From Acinetobacter calcoaceticus (GTDB taxonomy: Bacteria; Pseudomonadota; Gammaproteobacteria; Pseudomonadales; Moraxellaceae), in NCBI RefSeq assembly GCF_016508255.1, contig NZ_JADVKT010000001.1, positions 248,001 through 312,000 on the forward strand: a stretch of 64,000 nt of DNA. Direction: 5' to 3'. How positions within the stretch are numbered: position 1 is the stretch's first letter; each line of letters opens with the position of its first letter. Under the pieces are notes generated by a model. The model did no database searches. It had not been told where the DNA came from and worked only from the letters and a program-made list of their open reading frames with translations. This document shows, in pieces, positions 45,054 through 51,659 of this stretch. Made by a program: the position numbers and the translations under genes.

Positions 45054-45476
45054 ATGAAATTAAATGCTTGGTTATGTAGCGCTGTTTTAGCAACGTCTAT
45101 GGTAACGGTTGCACATGCTGACAATACAACACATGTAGCAGCTGCTTCTGCTTTAGGCAGTGTCGCTGGTACTGCAATTGGTAAAAGCATGGGTGGTACA
45201 TCTGGCGCAACAATTGGTGCTGCTTTAGGTGGTGCTGGTGGTGCAGCAGTTGCAAGTGACCGTCGTCACCGTACAGAATCTGCAATTGGCGGTGGTTTAG
45301 GTGGCGGTGCTGGTTATACCGTTGGTAGAAGCATGGGTGGTACAAATGGTGGTTATGTTGGCGCTGCTTTAGGTGCTGCTGGTGGTGGTGCTTTAGGTAA
45401 TAAACTTTCTAAAGACCGCGATGCTGATAGATATTCTAATAAGCACTGGAAGAAAAGACACCATCGTCATCACTAA
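45054..45476 (+). CDS. Glycine-zipper protein, first of a tandem pair
   Basis: 140 residues. A signal peptide ends at SMVTVAHA (about residue 22). The mature part is built of small residues with two related glycine-zipper blocks, GTAIGKSMGGTSGATIGAAL and YTVGRSMGGTNGGYVGAALG, each followed by GAAGG-like turns; such helices pack in or against membranes. A hydrophilic joint SDRRHRTESA separates them. The tail is basic and ends KKRHHRHH. GGAG lies six bases before the ATG. Its paralogue follows 236 bases downstream with its own similar leader. The likely location is periplasm or outer membrane; function is unknown. Confidence 0.8.
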   Translation: MKLNAWLCSAVLATSMVTVAHADNTTHVAAASALGSVAGTAIGKSMGGTSGATIGAALGGAGGAAVASDRRHRTESAIGGGLGGGAGYTVGRSMGGTNGGYVGAALGAAGGGALGNKLSKDRDADRYSNKHWKKRHHRHH

Positions 45477-45498
45477 TCAAATTTGATGAAACAATTCT

Positions 45499-45520
45499 AA
45501 GCACCTTCGGGTGCTTTTTT
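45499..45520 (+). terminator. Rho-independent terminator with UUCG loop
   Basis: AAGCACC (45499-45505) pairs with GGTGCTT (45510-45516) around TTCG, the very stable C(UUCG)G tetraloop, followed by T residues to 45520. It ends the first glycine-zipper gene. Confidence 0.9.
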
Positions 45521-45712
45521 GTTAGGACGATGAATATTCATCATCTTTCTCCTGCTCATGATTCATCCACAGATTAATACAAACAATACAAACAGACACA
45601 AAACTATCGTATCGCCTTTAGGCTTCTCCATAATTATCACGAAATTTTTCATTACATTTATCTCAAGATAAAAATACTGTCCTTCTCAGTAAAAAGGACA
45701 TGGAGCTGCAAG

Positions 45713-46234
45713 ATGAAAATGAATATTTGGTTAGCTAGTGCATTAATTGCAACATCATCTATGGTGACAGTTGCACATGCAGATAATGGTACGCGTGTTG
45801 CTGCAACTTCAGCTCTAGGTAGCGTTCTTGGTACAGCAATTGGTAAAAGTATGGGCGGTACGACAGGTGCAACAATTGGTGCTGCTTTAGGTGGTGCTGG
45901 GGGTGCCGCAGCAGCGAGTGACCGTCGCAATCGTACAGAAGCTGCCCTTGGTGGCGCTTTAGGTGGCGGTGCTGGTTATACAGTTGGTAAAAACATGGGC
46001 GGTACTAACGGTGGTTACATTGGTTCTGCTATAGGTGCTGCTGGTGGTTCTGCTTTAGGCCGTAAAGTTGGTCAAGACCGTAACTATGATGACCGTTATG
46101 ACCGTCGTTATGATCGCGATGACCGCCGTTACGATCGTCGTTATGATCGTGATGACCGTCGTTATGACCGCGATGATCGTGCTTATTATCGTCATGATAA
46201 TGGCTTGCACCGTGGTTGGTATAAACACCACTAA
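45713..46234 (+). CDS. Glycine-zipper protein with Tyr-Asp-Arg repeat tail
   Basis: 173 residues, paralogue of the preceding gene. It shares the signal peptide (MVTVAHA), the two glycine-zipper blocks (GTAIGKSMGGTTGATIGAAL; YTVGKNMGGTNGGYIGSAIG) and the SDRRNRTEAA joint. It differs in the tail. From about residue 123 it carries a Tyr-Asp-Arg repeat: two copies of YDRRYDRDDRR and a partial third, then a His-rich end. The tail is highly charged and probably disordered. GGAG lies seven bases before the ATG. Its leader resembles that of the first gene, so the duplication included the promoter. Function unknown. Confidence 0.8.
   Translation: MKMNIWLASALIATSSMVTVAHADNGTRVAATSALGSVLGTAIGKSMGGTTGATIGAALGGAGGAAAASDRRNRTEAALGGALGGGAGYTVGKNMGGTNGGYIGSAIGAAGGSALGRKVGQDRNYDDRYDRRYDRDDRRYDRRYDRDDRRYDRDDRAYYRHDNGLHRGWYKHH
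46097..46183 (+). repeat. 33-bp coding tandem repeat
   Basis: Two 33-base units (46097-46129 and 46130-46162) each encode YDRRYDRDDRR; a partial unit (46163-46183) encodes YDRDDRA. Synonymous differences (GAT/GAC, CGT/CGC) separate the copies. The period is coding and in frame, so copy-number change would keep the gene intact. Confidence 0.85.
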
Positions 46235-46250
46235 TTGGTATATAGACATC

Positions 46251-46276
46251 AAAAAGCACCCTAGTGGTGCTTTTTT
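46251..46276 (+). terminator. Rho-independent terminator of the second glycine-zipper gene
   Basis: AAAAAGCACC (46251-46260) pairs perfectly with GGTGCTTTTT (46266-46275) across a five-base loop, followed by one more T. Confidence 0.9.
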
Positions 46277-46292
46277 ATTTGGGTATTAAATT

Positions 46293-46348
46293 TATATCGA
46301 AATAAAACGATATACATGAGCCTCTTTATATCGTATTATTTCGATATA
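46293..46348 (+). promoter_or_regulatory. Double dyad operator before the YhbW-like gene
   Basis: Two 22-bp sites, 46293-46314 and 46327-46348, each read TATATCG-N8-CGATATA, a perfect 7-bp dyad. The second is also almost the exact reverse complement of the first (one mismatch). Their centres are 34 bases apart, about three helical turns. A third short palindrome, ATCGCATGCGAT at 46364-46375, covers the start codon. The arrangement suggests a dimeric repressor or activator such as a TetR- or MarR-type protein binding cooperatively. No candidate regulator gene lies nearby. Confidence 0.65.
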
Positions 46349-46368
46349 ACGTTTTTTGAGAATATCGC

Positions 46369-47373
46369 ATGCGATCACTTCAAGACACCAAATTTTCAAT
46401 TTTGGAGCTTGCTCCCATTCGTAATGATAAAACCATTGAGTTTTCATTGCGTCATGCTTTAGAGCTCGCTCAACATGCAGAAAAGCTAGGCTATGAACGT
46501 TTCTGGCTTGCAGAACATCACAACATGGATGGAATCGCAAGCTCTGCTACGGCTGTATTACTAGGTTTTATCGCGGCTCATACCCAGCATATCCGTTTAG
46601 GTTCAGGCGGAATTATGCTTCCAAACCATGCTCCTTTAGTGGTTGCAGAACAATTCGGGACATTAGCCACCTTATACCCAAATCGTATTGAGCTAGGCTT
46701 AGGCCGTGCTCCCGGGACAGATCAGGTCACTATGCGTGCTTTACGCCGTGGACATCAAGAAACAGAAGATCAATTTCCAAGAGATGTCGTTGAGATTCTC
46801 AAATATTTTGATGCACCTCAAGCTGGACAAAAAATTATTGCAACTCCAGGACAAAATACACATGTTCCTGTTTGGTTACTTGGTTCTAGTCTTTTTAGCG
46901 CCCAATTGGCTGCAAAACTTGGCTTACCTTACTCCTTTGCCTCTCATTTCGCACCTCGTATGTTAGGTCAAGCCATTCAGCTTTATCGTGAAAACTTTGA
47001 GCCTTCTGAATATTTAGATAAACCTTATGTTTCAATGGGTGTTCCAGTTGTGGTCGCAACTACTGATGAAGAAGCACAGTTTTTAGCAACAAGTGCTTAC
47101 CAACGCGTATTAGGTTTAATTCGTGGAGAAAGCTTAAAACTTAAACCACCAGTTGAATCAATGAGTGGTTTATGGAATACAGCAGAACAGCTTTCTGTTG
47201 AAAATTTCTATAAGATAGCCCAAATTGGTTCTGTAGATACGGTTCGCACTGGTTTAGAAAAGCTTTTAGCGACTTACAATGTTGACGAGTTTATTTTTAC
47301 TTGTGATGTATATGATACAAATAAACGTTTAGACAGCTTCGCTCAATTAATGCAAGTGAAATCAGCAAACTAA
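46369..47373 (+). CDS. LLM-class flavin-dependent oxidoreductase (YhbW-like)
   Basis: 334 residues of the bacterial-luciferase-like TIM barrel. The N-terminus [10 protein letters not shown], the blocks [54 protein letters not shown] and [23 protein letters not shown] match E. coli YhbW closely. Such proteins use FMNH2 supplied by a reductase to oxidise a substrate, here unknown. The only start is ATG 46369, with a weak GAG nearby; it lies inside a palindrome and downstream of a double dyad, so expression is probably tightly regulated. A flavin reductase gene lies about 8.5 kb away, but no link can be shown. Confidence 0.85.
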   Translation: MRSLQDTKFSILELAPIRNDKTIEFSLRHALELAQHAEKLGYERFWLAEHHNMDGIASSATAVLLGFIAAHTQHIRLGSGGIMLPNHAPLVVAEQFGTLATLYPNRIELGLGRAPGTDQVTMRALRRGHQETEDQFPRDVVEILKYFDAPQAGQKIIATPGQNTHVPVWLLGSSLFSAQLAAKLGLPYSFASHFAPRMLGQAIQLYRENFEPSEYLDKPYVSMGVPVVVATTDEEAQFLATSAYQRVLGLIRGESLKLKPPVESMSGLWNTAEQLSVENFYKIAQIGSVDTVRTGLEKLLATYNVDEFIFTCDVYDTNKRLDSFAQLMQVKSAN

Positions 47374-47520
47374 CTAACATATCAAGTCTCATGCTTGAGC
47401 CTGTATCAGGCATGAGGTAACCACCTATCTGAAAAGACTTTACCCGAACTTTCAGCTTGGTTATTTATATTAAAACGATAAAAAAACACTATGATTGAAA
47501 ACCAAAAGGACTTTTGGAAA

Positions 47521-48084
47521 ATGAGTATTTATACTAAAAATAATGCTTCAAAATCAGTAATTTTCAAAAATACACCTCAAGATTTTGAAAATTTTACTGG
47601 TCAAATTATTTCATCAACCTCAATTAAGGAATTTGATTTTTCACATTCATCTGTCGCAATAATTGGAACAAACCAAGACACTGTTACTCATTTAGAAAAA
47701 ATTTGCCAGCAGGCAAAATTTATCACCGTATTTCAAATTACCCCTCACTTTATTTTGCCTCATAGTCAAATGAGCACAAATAAATTAATTACTCATCCAC
47801 TCATTATTAAAAACCGTAGATTATTCAACAATCGTATTAAAAGCCTTTTAGCATTACGTTTTCTTGATACTCAAGTCAGCGAAACATGGCTGAAGCGCCT
47901 TTTAACACCCAATATTGCCACAACTAAAAAAGTATTTTTTAAGTCTGATAGTTATTATGCAGCACTTCAAAAATCTAACTGTAAATTACAAACTTGGCCC
48001 ATTGTTAAGGTAACCAATACATCAATTCACAGTATGGATGGTACCGACCACCCTATCGATGTAATTGTTAGAACATCAGCATGA
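47521..48084 (+). CDS. Truncated flavin-containing-monooxygenase-like protein
   Basis: 187 residues resembling only the middle of Baeyer-Villiger or FMO-type monooxygenases. SSVAIIGTNQDTVTHLEKICQQ stands where the NADPH-binding G-x-G-x-x-G Rossmann motif lies; the glycines are degenerate. QAKFITVFQITPHFILPHS follows as in VFQRTP-x-W-x-LP. Further on, RLLTPNIATTKKVFFKSDSYYAALQKSNCKL recalls LTPDYPxGCKR...DxYYxALQ, and DHPIDVIVRTSA recalls DVIVxATGF. The N-terminal FAD-binding domain and the C-terminal part are absent. Start 47521 has AAGGA ten bases upstream; ATG 47491 adds ten residues without such a site. It is either a decayed remnant or a reused domain. Confidence 0.6.
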   Translation: MSIYTKNNASKSVIFKNTPQDFENFTGQIISSTSIKEFDFSHSSVAIIGTNQDTVTHLEKICQQAKFITVFQITPHFILPHSQMSTNKLITHPLIIKNRRLFNNRIKSLLALRFLDTQVSETWLKRLLTPNIATTKKVFFKSDSYYAALQKSNCKLQTWPIVKVTNTSIHSMDGTDHPIDVIVRTSA

Positions 48085-48088
48085 AAAT

Positions 48089-48120
48089 AAAAAAGCATGG
48101 TTTTGAGACCATGCTTTTTT
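48089..48120. terminator. Bidirectional rho-independent terminator
   Basis: A perfect 13-bp stem, AAAAAAGCATGGT (48089-48101) with ACCATGCTTTTTT (48108-48120), loop of six. It ends the monooxygenase-like gene and, in the other direction, pgaD, whose stop is two bases away. Confidence 0.92.
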
Positions 48121-48121
48121 T

Positions 48122-48586
48122 TTATTTCAGTTCATATTTTCGTAAATTACCATGATCATCATAATGCAAAATAATACGCTGGGATTTTTGCAGTTCATTT
48201 AATGTTTCGGGAGTCACCGAAAATTGGGTTGCTAACAACTCAGTAGAACTATTAGGTGCCTTGCTACGGCGATCATCACCATGAAATCTAAGCCAGTTAT
48301 AGCTTGCCCATAAAATTAAAACCAAAGCACTTAGACATATTAAAAGTAGTAAATGCAGTAAAGTTTTTACTTCTGAAATATTATCTACCCATACATAGTC
48401 ATAAATGAGATGCCCTTCGAAAAACCACAAGAATAGTGAGACAAGTGGAAAAAGGAACCACATCAAGCAGAACCAACCAATTGTCTGCAAAGTATAGTTT
48501 GCAACTTTATTTTTCACATATTCAGGTTGATCAATATATTCAGGTATATCTAAGACTTCTATTTCAGTACTTTTTTCATTTTTCAT
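48122..48586 (-). CDS. pgaD: Poly-beta-1,6-N-acetylglucosamine synthase accessory protein PgaD
   Basis: 154 residues with two membrane helices (TLQTIGWFCLMWFLFPLVSLFLW and LLHLLLLICLSALVLILWASY). It is poorly conserved but fits PgaD by size, topology and position after pgaC. In E. coli PgaD assists PgaC in forming the synthase and takes part in activation by cyclic di-GMP. Its ATG overlaps the pgaC stop by four bases (ATGA). A terminator follows at once. Confidence 0.85.
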   Translation of the reverse strand: MKNEKSTEIEVLDIPEYIDQPEYVKNKVANYTLQTIGWFCLMWFLFPLVSLFLWFFEGHLIYDYVWVDNISEVKTLLHLLLLICLSALVLILWASYNWLRFHGDDRRSKAPNSSTELLATQFSVTPETLNELQKSQRIILHYDDHGNLRKYELK

Positions 48587-49830
48587 GAATTATCTCCACG
48601 GAAGCCTCGATCCGGGCTGACCCAACGAGCACGCTTTTTCGTGTTAAATATAGTTTTAGGTACTGCAACAACACTAGTGAACAAAGTAAGTAACCAGAAA
48701 AATAATGGATACCAAATTACCCAGAAATAATTCCTAAAAAATCGGCCGCGGTCATAACGATGATCTATCCATAAACTTACTAAAAATTGAACAAGACATG
48801 TTCCACCTAATATCACCCCATACCACTGAGGCATGAGTGAATTAATTTGAAATTGTTGGGGTAAATCGATGAATAATCCTACAAAAAATAGAATAAAGAT
48901 CAAAATCATGACATATGACCACACAATGCTGACTAAAGCCTCAAGCATGACAGGCCACATACGACGCAGACGGATTTTGAACATTTTAGGAATGTATTCT
49001 AATAAGACTTCCACCCCACCTTGTGCCCAACGTAAACGCTGCTTCCAAAGGCCTTTAAACGTTTCAGGCATATAGATATAACAAAGTGCTTGAGGAATAT
49101 ATTGAATATCCCAATGGTCCATTTGAAGCTTCCAAGAGATATCAATATCTTCAGTAATTTTATCATCAGACCAAAAACCAACACGCACTAAGGCAGTTTT
49201 TCTAAATGCTACAATTACACCCGATACCGTAAAAATACGGCCATACGTCCGCTGCGCTCGCTTAATTAATCCAATAATTGAAGAAAACTCACCAACCTGT
49301 AATTTCCCTAAAATACTTGAGCGATTTAAAATTCTAGGATTACCTGTGACAGCGCCAATCCGTGGAAAGTTTAGAAATGGTTGCATTAACCAAAGAACAG
49401 CATGTGGATGTAGCAAAGCATCCCCGTCAATACAAACCAAATATTCATATCGACTCACTAATACGCCCGATCTTAAAGCAACTGCTTTTCCTTGGTTTTC
49501 TGCTAAGTGCACAACTCGTAGGCGTGAATCTTGTAATGCCAGTTCATCAAGAATTTCCGCTGTCCGATCACTACTTCCGTCATTCACTGCAATTACTTCA
49601 AAATTAGGGTATTTAGTTTGCAGCGCATAACGAATCGTTTGGCGTACTTGAGCTTCTTCATTAAAGCAAGGGATAATAATACTGCACCCTTCATTGGTCG
49701 GTTCAGGAAGCTTTTGTTCACCATATTCTCTTTTAAAAAAGAACCATAGCCCCCCGACCATCCATGTCCAAGCCATAAGTAAAGGGTATAAAAAAGCGAA
49801 AGCAAATAGAATATCGAGTAATACCCTCAT
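48583..49830 (-). CDS. pgaC: Poly-N-acetylglucosamine synthase PgaC
   Basis: 415 residues, a family 2 glycosyltransferase in the inner membrane. Catalytic features are IIIPCFNEEAQV, NDGSSDRT, DGD (135-137, CIDGDALLHP), TED (226-228) and Q-x-x-R-W (264-268, QRLRW). Membrane helices lie at the N-terminus (about 8-30) and in the C-terminal third (about 290-400). It polymerises UDP-GlcNAc into the biofilm polysaccharide. Its start overlaps the pgaB stop by one base. Confidence 0.94.
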   Translation of the reverse strand: MRVLLDILFAFAFLYPLLMAWTWMVGGLWFFFKREYGEQKLPEPTNEGCSIIIPCFNEEAQVRQTIRYALQTKYPNFEVIAVNDGSSDRTAEILDELALQDSRLRVVHLAENQGKAVALRSGVLVSRYEYLVCIDGDALLHPHAVLWLMQPFLNFPRIGAVTGNPRILNRSSILGKLQVGEFSSIIGLIKRAQRTYGRIFTVSGVIVAFRKTALVRVGFWSDDKITEDIDISWKLQMDHWDIQYIPQALCYIYMPETFKGLWKQRLRWAQGGVEVLLEYIPKMFKIRLRRMWPVMLEALVSIVWSYVMILIFILFFVGLFIDLPQQFQINSLMPQWYGVILGGTCLVQFLVSLWIDHRYDRGRFFRNYFWVIWYPLFFWLLTLFTSVVAVPKTIFNTKKRARWVSPDRGFRGDNS

Positions 49831-51659
49831 TACTTTTTCCCCTCTACAGTCAAGCCCGCAAAAGGTTGATACATTACTGGACTAGAGTTCAAACTGACTG
49901 GATTATATAAATACTGATGTACATCACCAGATTTCTCAAAACTATAACCATCGATACCGAATTTCTGAATTCCTGTACGCTGAATTGAAAAAAGTGCTTG
50001 CTGTACTTCTTTCCAAGCAGCTTTTTGAGAGCTTTCTGGCAATACTAAAGTCAACATAACTCTTTGCTTATATTTTTTATCAAGTGTATTTAAAAGTGCT
50101 AATACCTGATCAAATTGTTTTTTCTTTCCAACAATATCGAACTTAAGATTGACTAAGTCATGTTGTGATAAAATTGTTGTTAAAAGCTCTGGTAGATTTT
50201 CTACGTGCTCTAAATCAGGAGTAAGCAACAAAATAAATTGTCCCTGATTACTCATATTTAAATAAGGTTTCACAGCTTTTTTAGTCAGTTGGCTCAGTTG
50301 TTTAAGTTGTTCCGATTGTTCAATACAGCTCTTTTCTCGCACGGTTATTTTTTGCATTGCACAATTTAAGGATGTTCCAGCATTAAGCTGAATACCACTT
50401 AAATTACTATTTAAGCGCGCAATATCTTTAGCCAAATCTACAGTTAGAAAGGGCTTATTTTTTTGTGGATAAGCTGGCAACTCTAATATTACCGCCTGAC
50501 CCGCACGTGTTTGAGCCTGCCATAAGCTCCTGTTTAAAATGTCCTGTTTAACTGACATTTTATCTGTAGGAAAATAGGCAACATCATATTGCCCATCTCC
50601 ATCTTGATCATCTAATACCTTTAATATTAAAGCATTGTTTTTCAGGCTATATAGTTTTGACAATAACTGCCCTAATTTTTCATCTGTTTGGGAATTTGTT
50701 TGAGCCGCTAGTTGGTTTAAATTCATACTCACAAAGTGACGAGGTTGCTTAAATAAATCTAATTCTTCAAAATTCAGAATATTTAACATCGCTTCAGTTA
50801 ACTGCTCAGCAGTTGGATTATTTACAATTAGGCTTCGGTTAAAAGTTGAATCATCAACTCGGTTCATCCCATCACGTCCCAAGCTGAAAGAAAGCGTAAA
50901 CCCAGCTTGCTGTGCCAATTTTTCTAATTGCTCATTCACGGCGCCATAAGGCCAGATAATTGCTTTAGGATAAACACCCACTTCTTTCTTTAAAACTGCA
51001 TAAGATTTTCTTAAATCCTGCAAAATACGTTTTTGATATTCTCCGTCAGTCTCGTAACGAGACTGTGATTTTAAATATGCATAAGAAATCGCAGTAGGTT
51101 GCTCGTTGCCTTGGGGATTTGCTAATACGCCGTGATGGAGGTCATCACTATGACTTGCAAATTCAGCTAAGCCAGATGCCTGCATTTCGCGAAGTTGAAC
51201 CCAATTTACTAGATTCCCTTGACCATAGGCCTCATAACCTGCTTTAGTATTACCGTTCATCCAACTCGTTGGAATGGCAAAAACAGCGGGAATTTGATAT
51301 TGTTTGAGTAACGGGAATACACGGCTGTAGCTACTTAAAGCGCCATCATCAAAGGTCAATAAAATAGAATTATGTGGTAATTCCTTACCTTGCTGACGGG
51401 CTTCCTCAATATCCTTTAGGCGAATCGGCTTCCAGTTAGAGTGACTTAACCAATCGAAGAACTGAGCCAGATTCTTTGTCTGAATCGCATAAACATCACG
51501 GTCACCCTCCTTTAGCACGTCATCTCGTACATCATGAAAAGTTAAAGAAACCATATGATTTTTTGGTAGTTCTGTTTCAATACGGGCATAAGCAAATTGT
51601 ACGGGTAATAATATTGAAGCAACTACACAGCCCAACATTTTTGACATCATATTATTCAT
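49830..51659 (-). CDS. pgaB: Poly-N-acetylglucosamine N-deacetylase PgaB
   Basis: 609 residues. The N-terminal polysaccharide deacetylase domain has VSLTFHDV, the metal-binding LLTFDDGA (Asp104/Asp105) and ASHSDDLHHG. The C-terminal domain, about 300-600, matches the PgaB glycoside-hydrolase-like domain (FNGIQ-type turn SGIQLNAG; FGIDGYSFEK). It partially deacetylates the polymer before export. Unlike the E. coli lipoprotein, the N-terminus (MLGCVVASILLPVQFAYA) looks like an ordinary secretion signal, since the only cysteine precedes the hydrophobic stretch. Its start overlaps the pgaA stop by one base. Confidence 0.92.
   Translation of the reverse strand: MNNMMSKMLGCVVASILLPVQFAYARIETELPKNHMVSLTFHDVRDDVLKEGDRDVYAIQTKNLAQFFDWLSHSNWKPIRLKDIEEARQQGKELPHNSILLTFDDGALSSYSRVFPLLKQYQIPAVFAIPTSWMNGNTKAGYEAYGQGNLVNWVQLREMQASGLAEFASHSDDLHHGVLANPQGNEQPTAISYAYLKSQSRYETDGEYQKRILQDLRKSYAVLKKEVGVYPKAIIWPYGAVNEQLEKLAQQAGFTLSFSLGRDGMNRVDDSTFNRSLIVNNPTAEQLTEAMLNILNFEELDLFKQPRHFVSMNLNQLAAQTNSQTDEKLGQLLSKLYSLKNNALILKVLDDQDGDGQYDVAYFPTDKMSVKQDILNRSLWQAQTRAGQAVILELPAYPQKNKPFLTVDLAKDIARLNSNLSGIQLNAGTSLNCAMQKITVREKSCIEQSEQLKQLSQLTKKAVKPYLNMSNQGQFILLLTPDLEHVENLPELLTTILSQHDLVNLKFDIVGKKKQFDQVLALLNTLDKKYKQRVMLTLVLPESSQKAAWKEVQQALFSIQRTGIQKFGIDGYSFEKSGDVHQYLYNPVSLNSSPVMYQPFAGLTVEGKK

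Noticed and set aside
46097..46183. CRISPR-like array
   Set aside because: The units are directly adjacent without spacers and lie in a coding frame.
46029..46289. Repetitive His/Asp- or Met/Thr-rich frames on both strands around the second glycine-zipper gene
   Set aside because: They are other-frame readings of the 33-base coding repeat. The frame with signal peptide, ribosome-binding site and terminator is the real one.
47389..47425. Inverted repeat CTCATG...CATGAG after the YhbW-like gene as terminator
   Set aside because: The inner stem is only four pairs, the left arm is bulged, and there is no T-tract, so I do not call it a rho-independent terminator.
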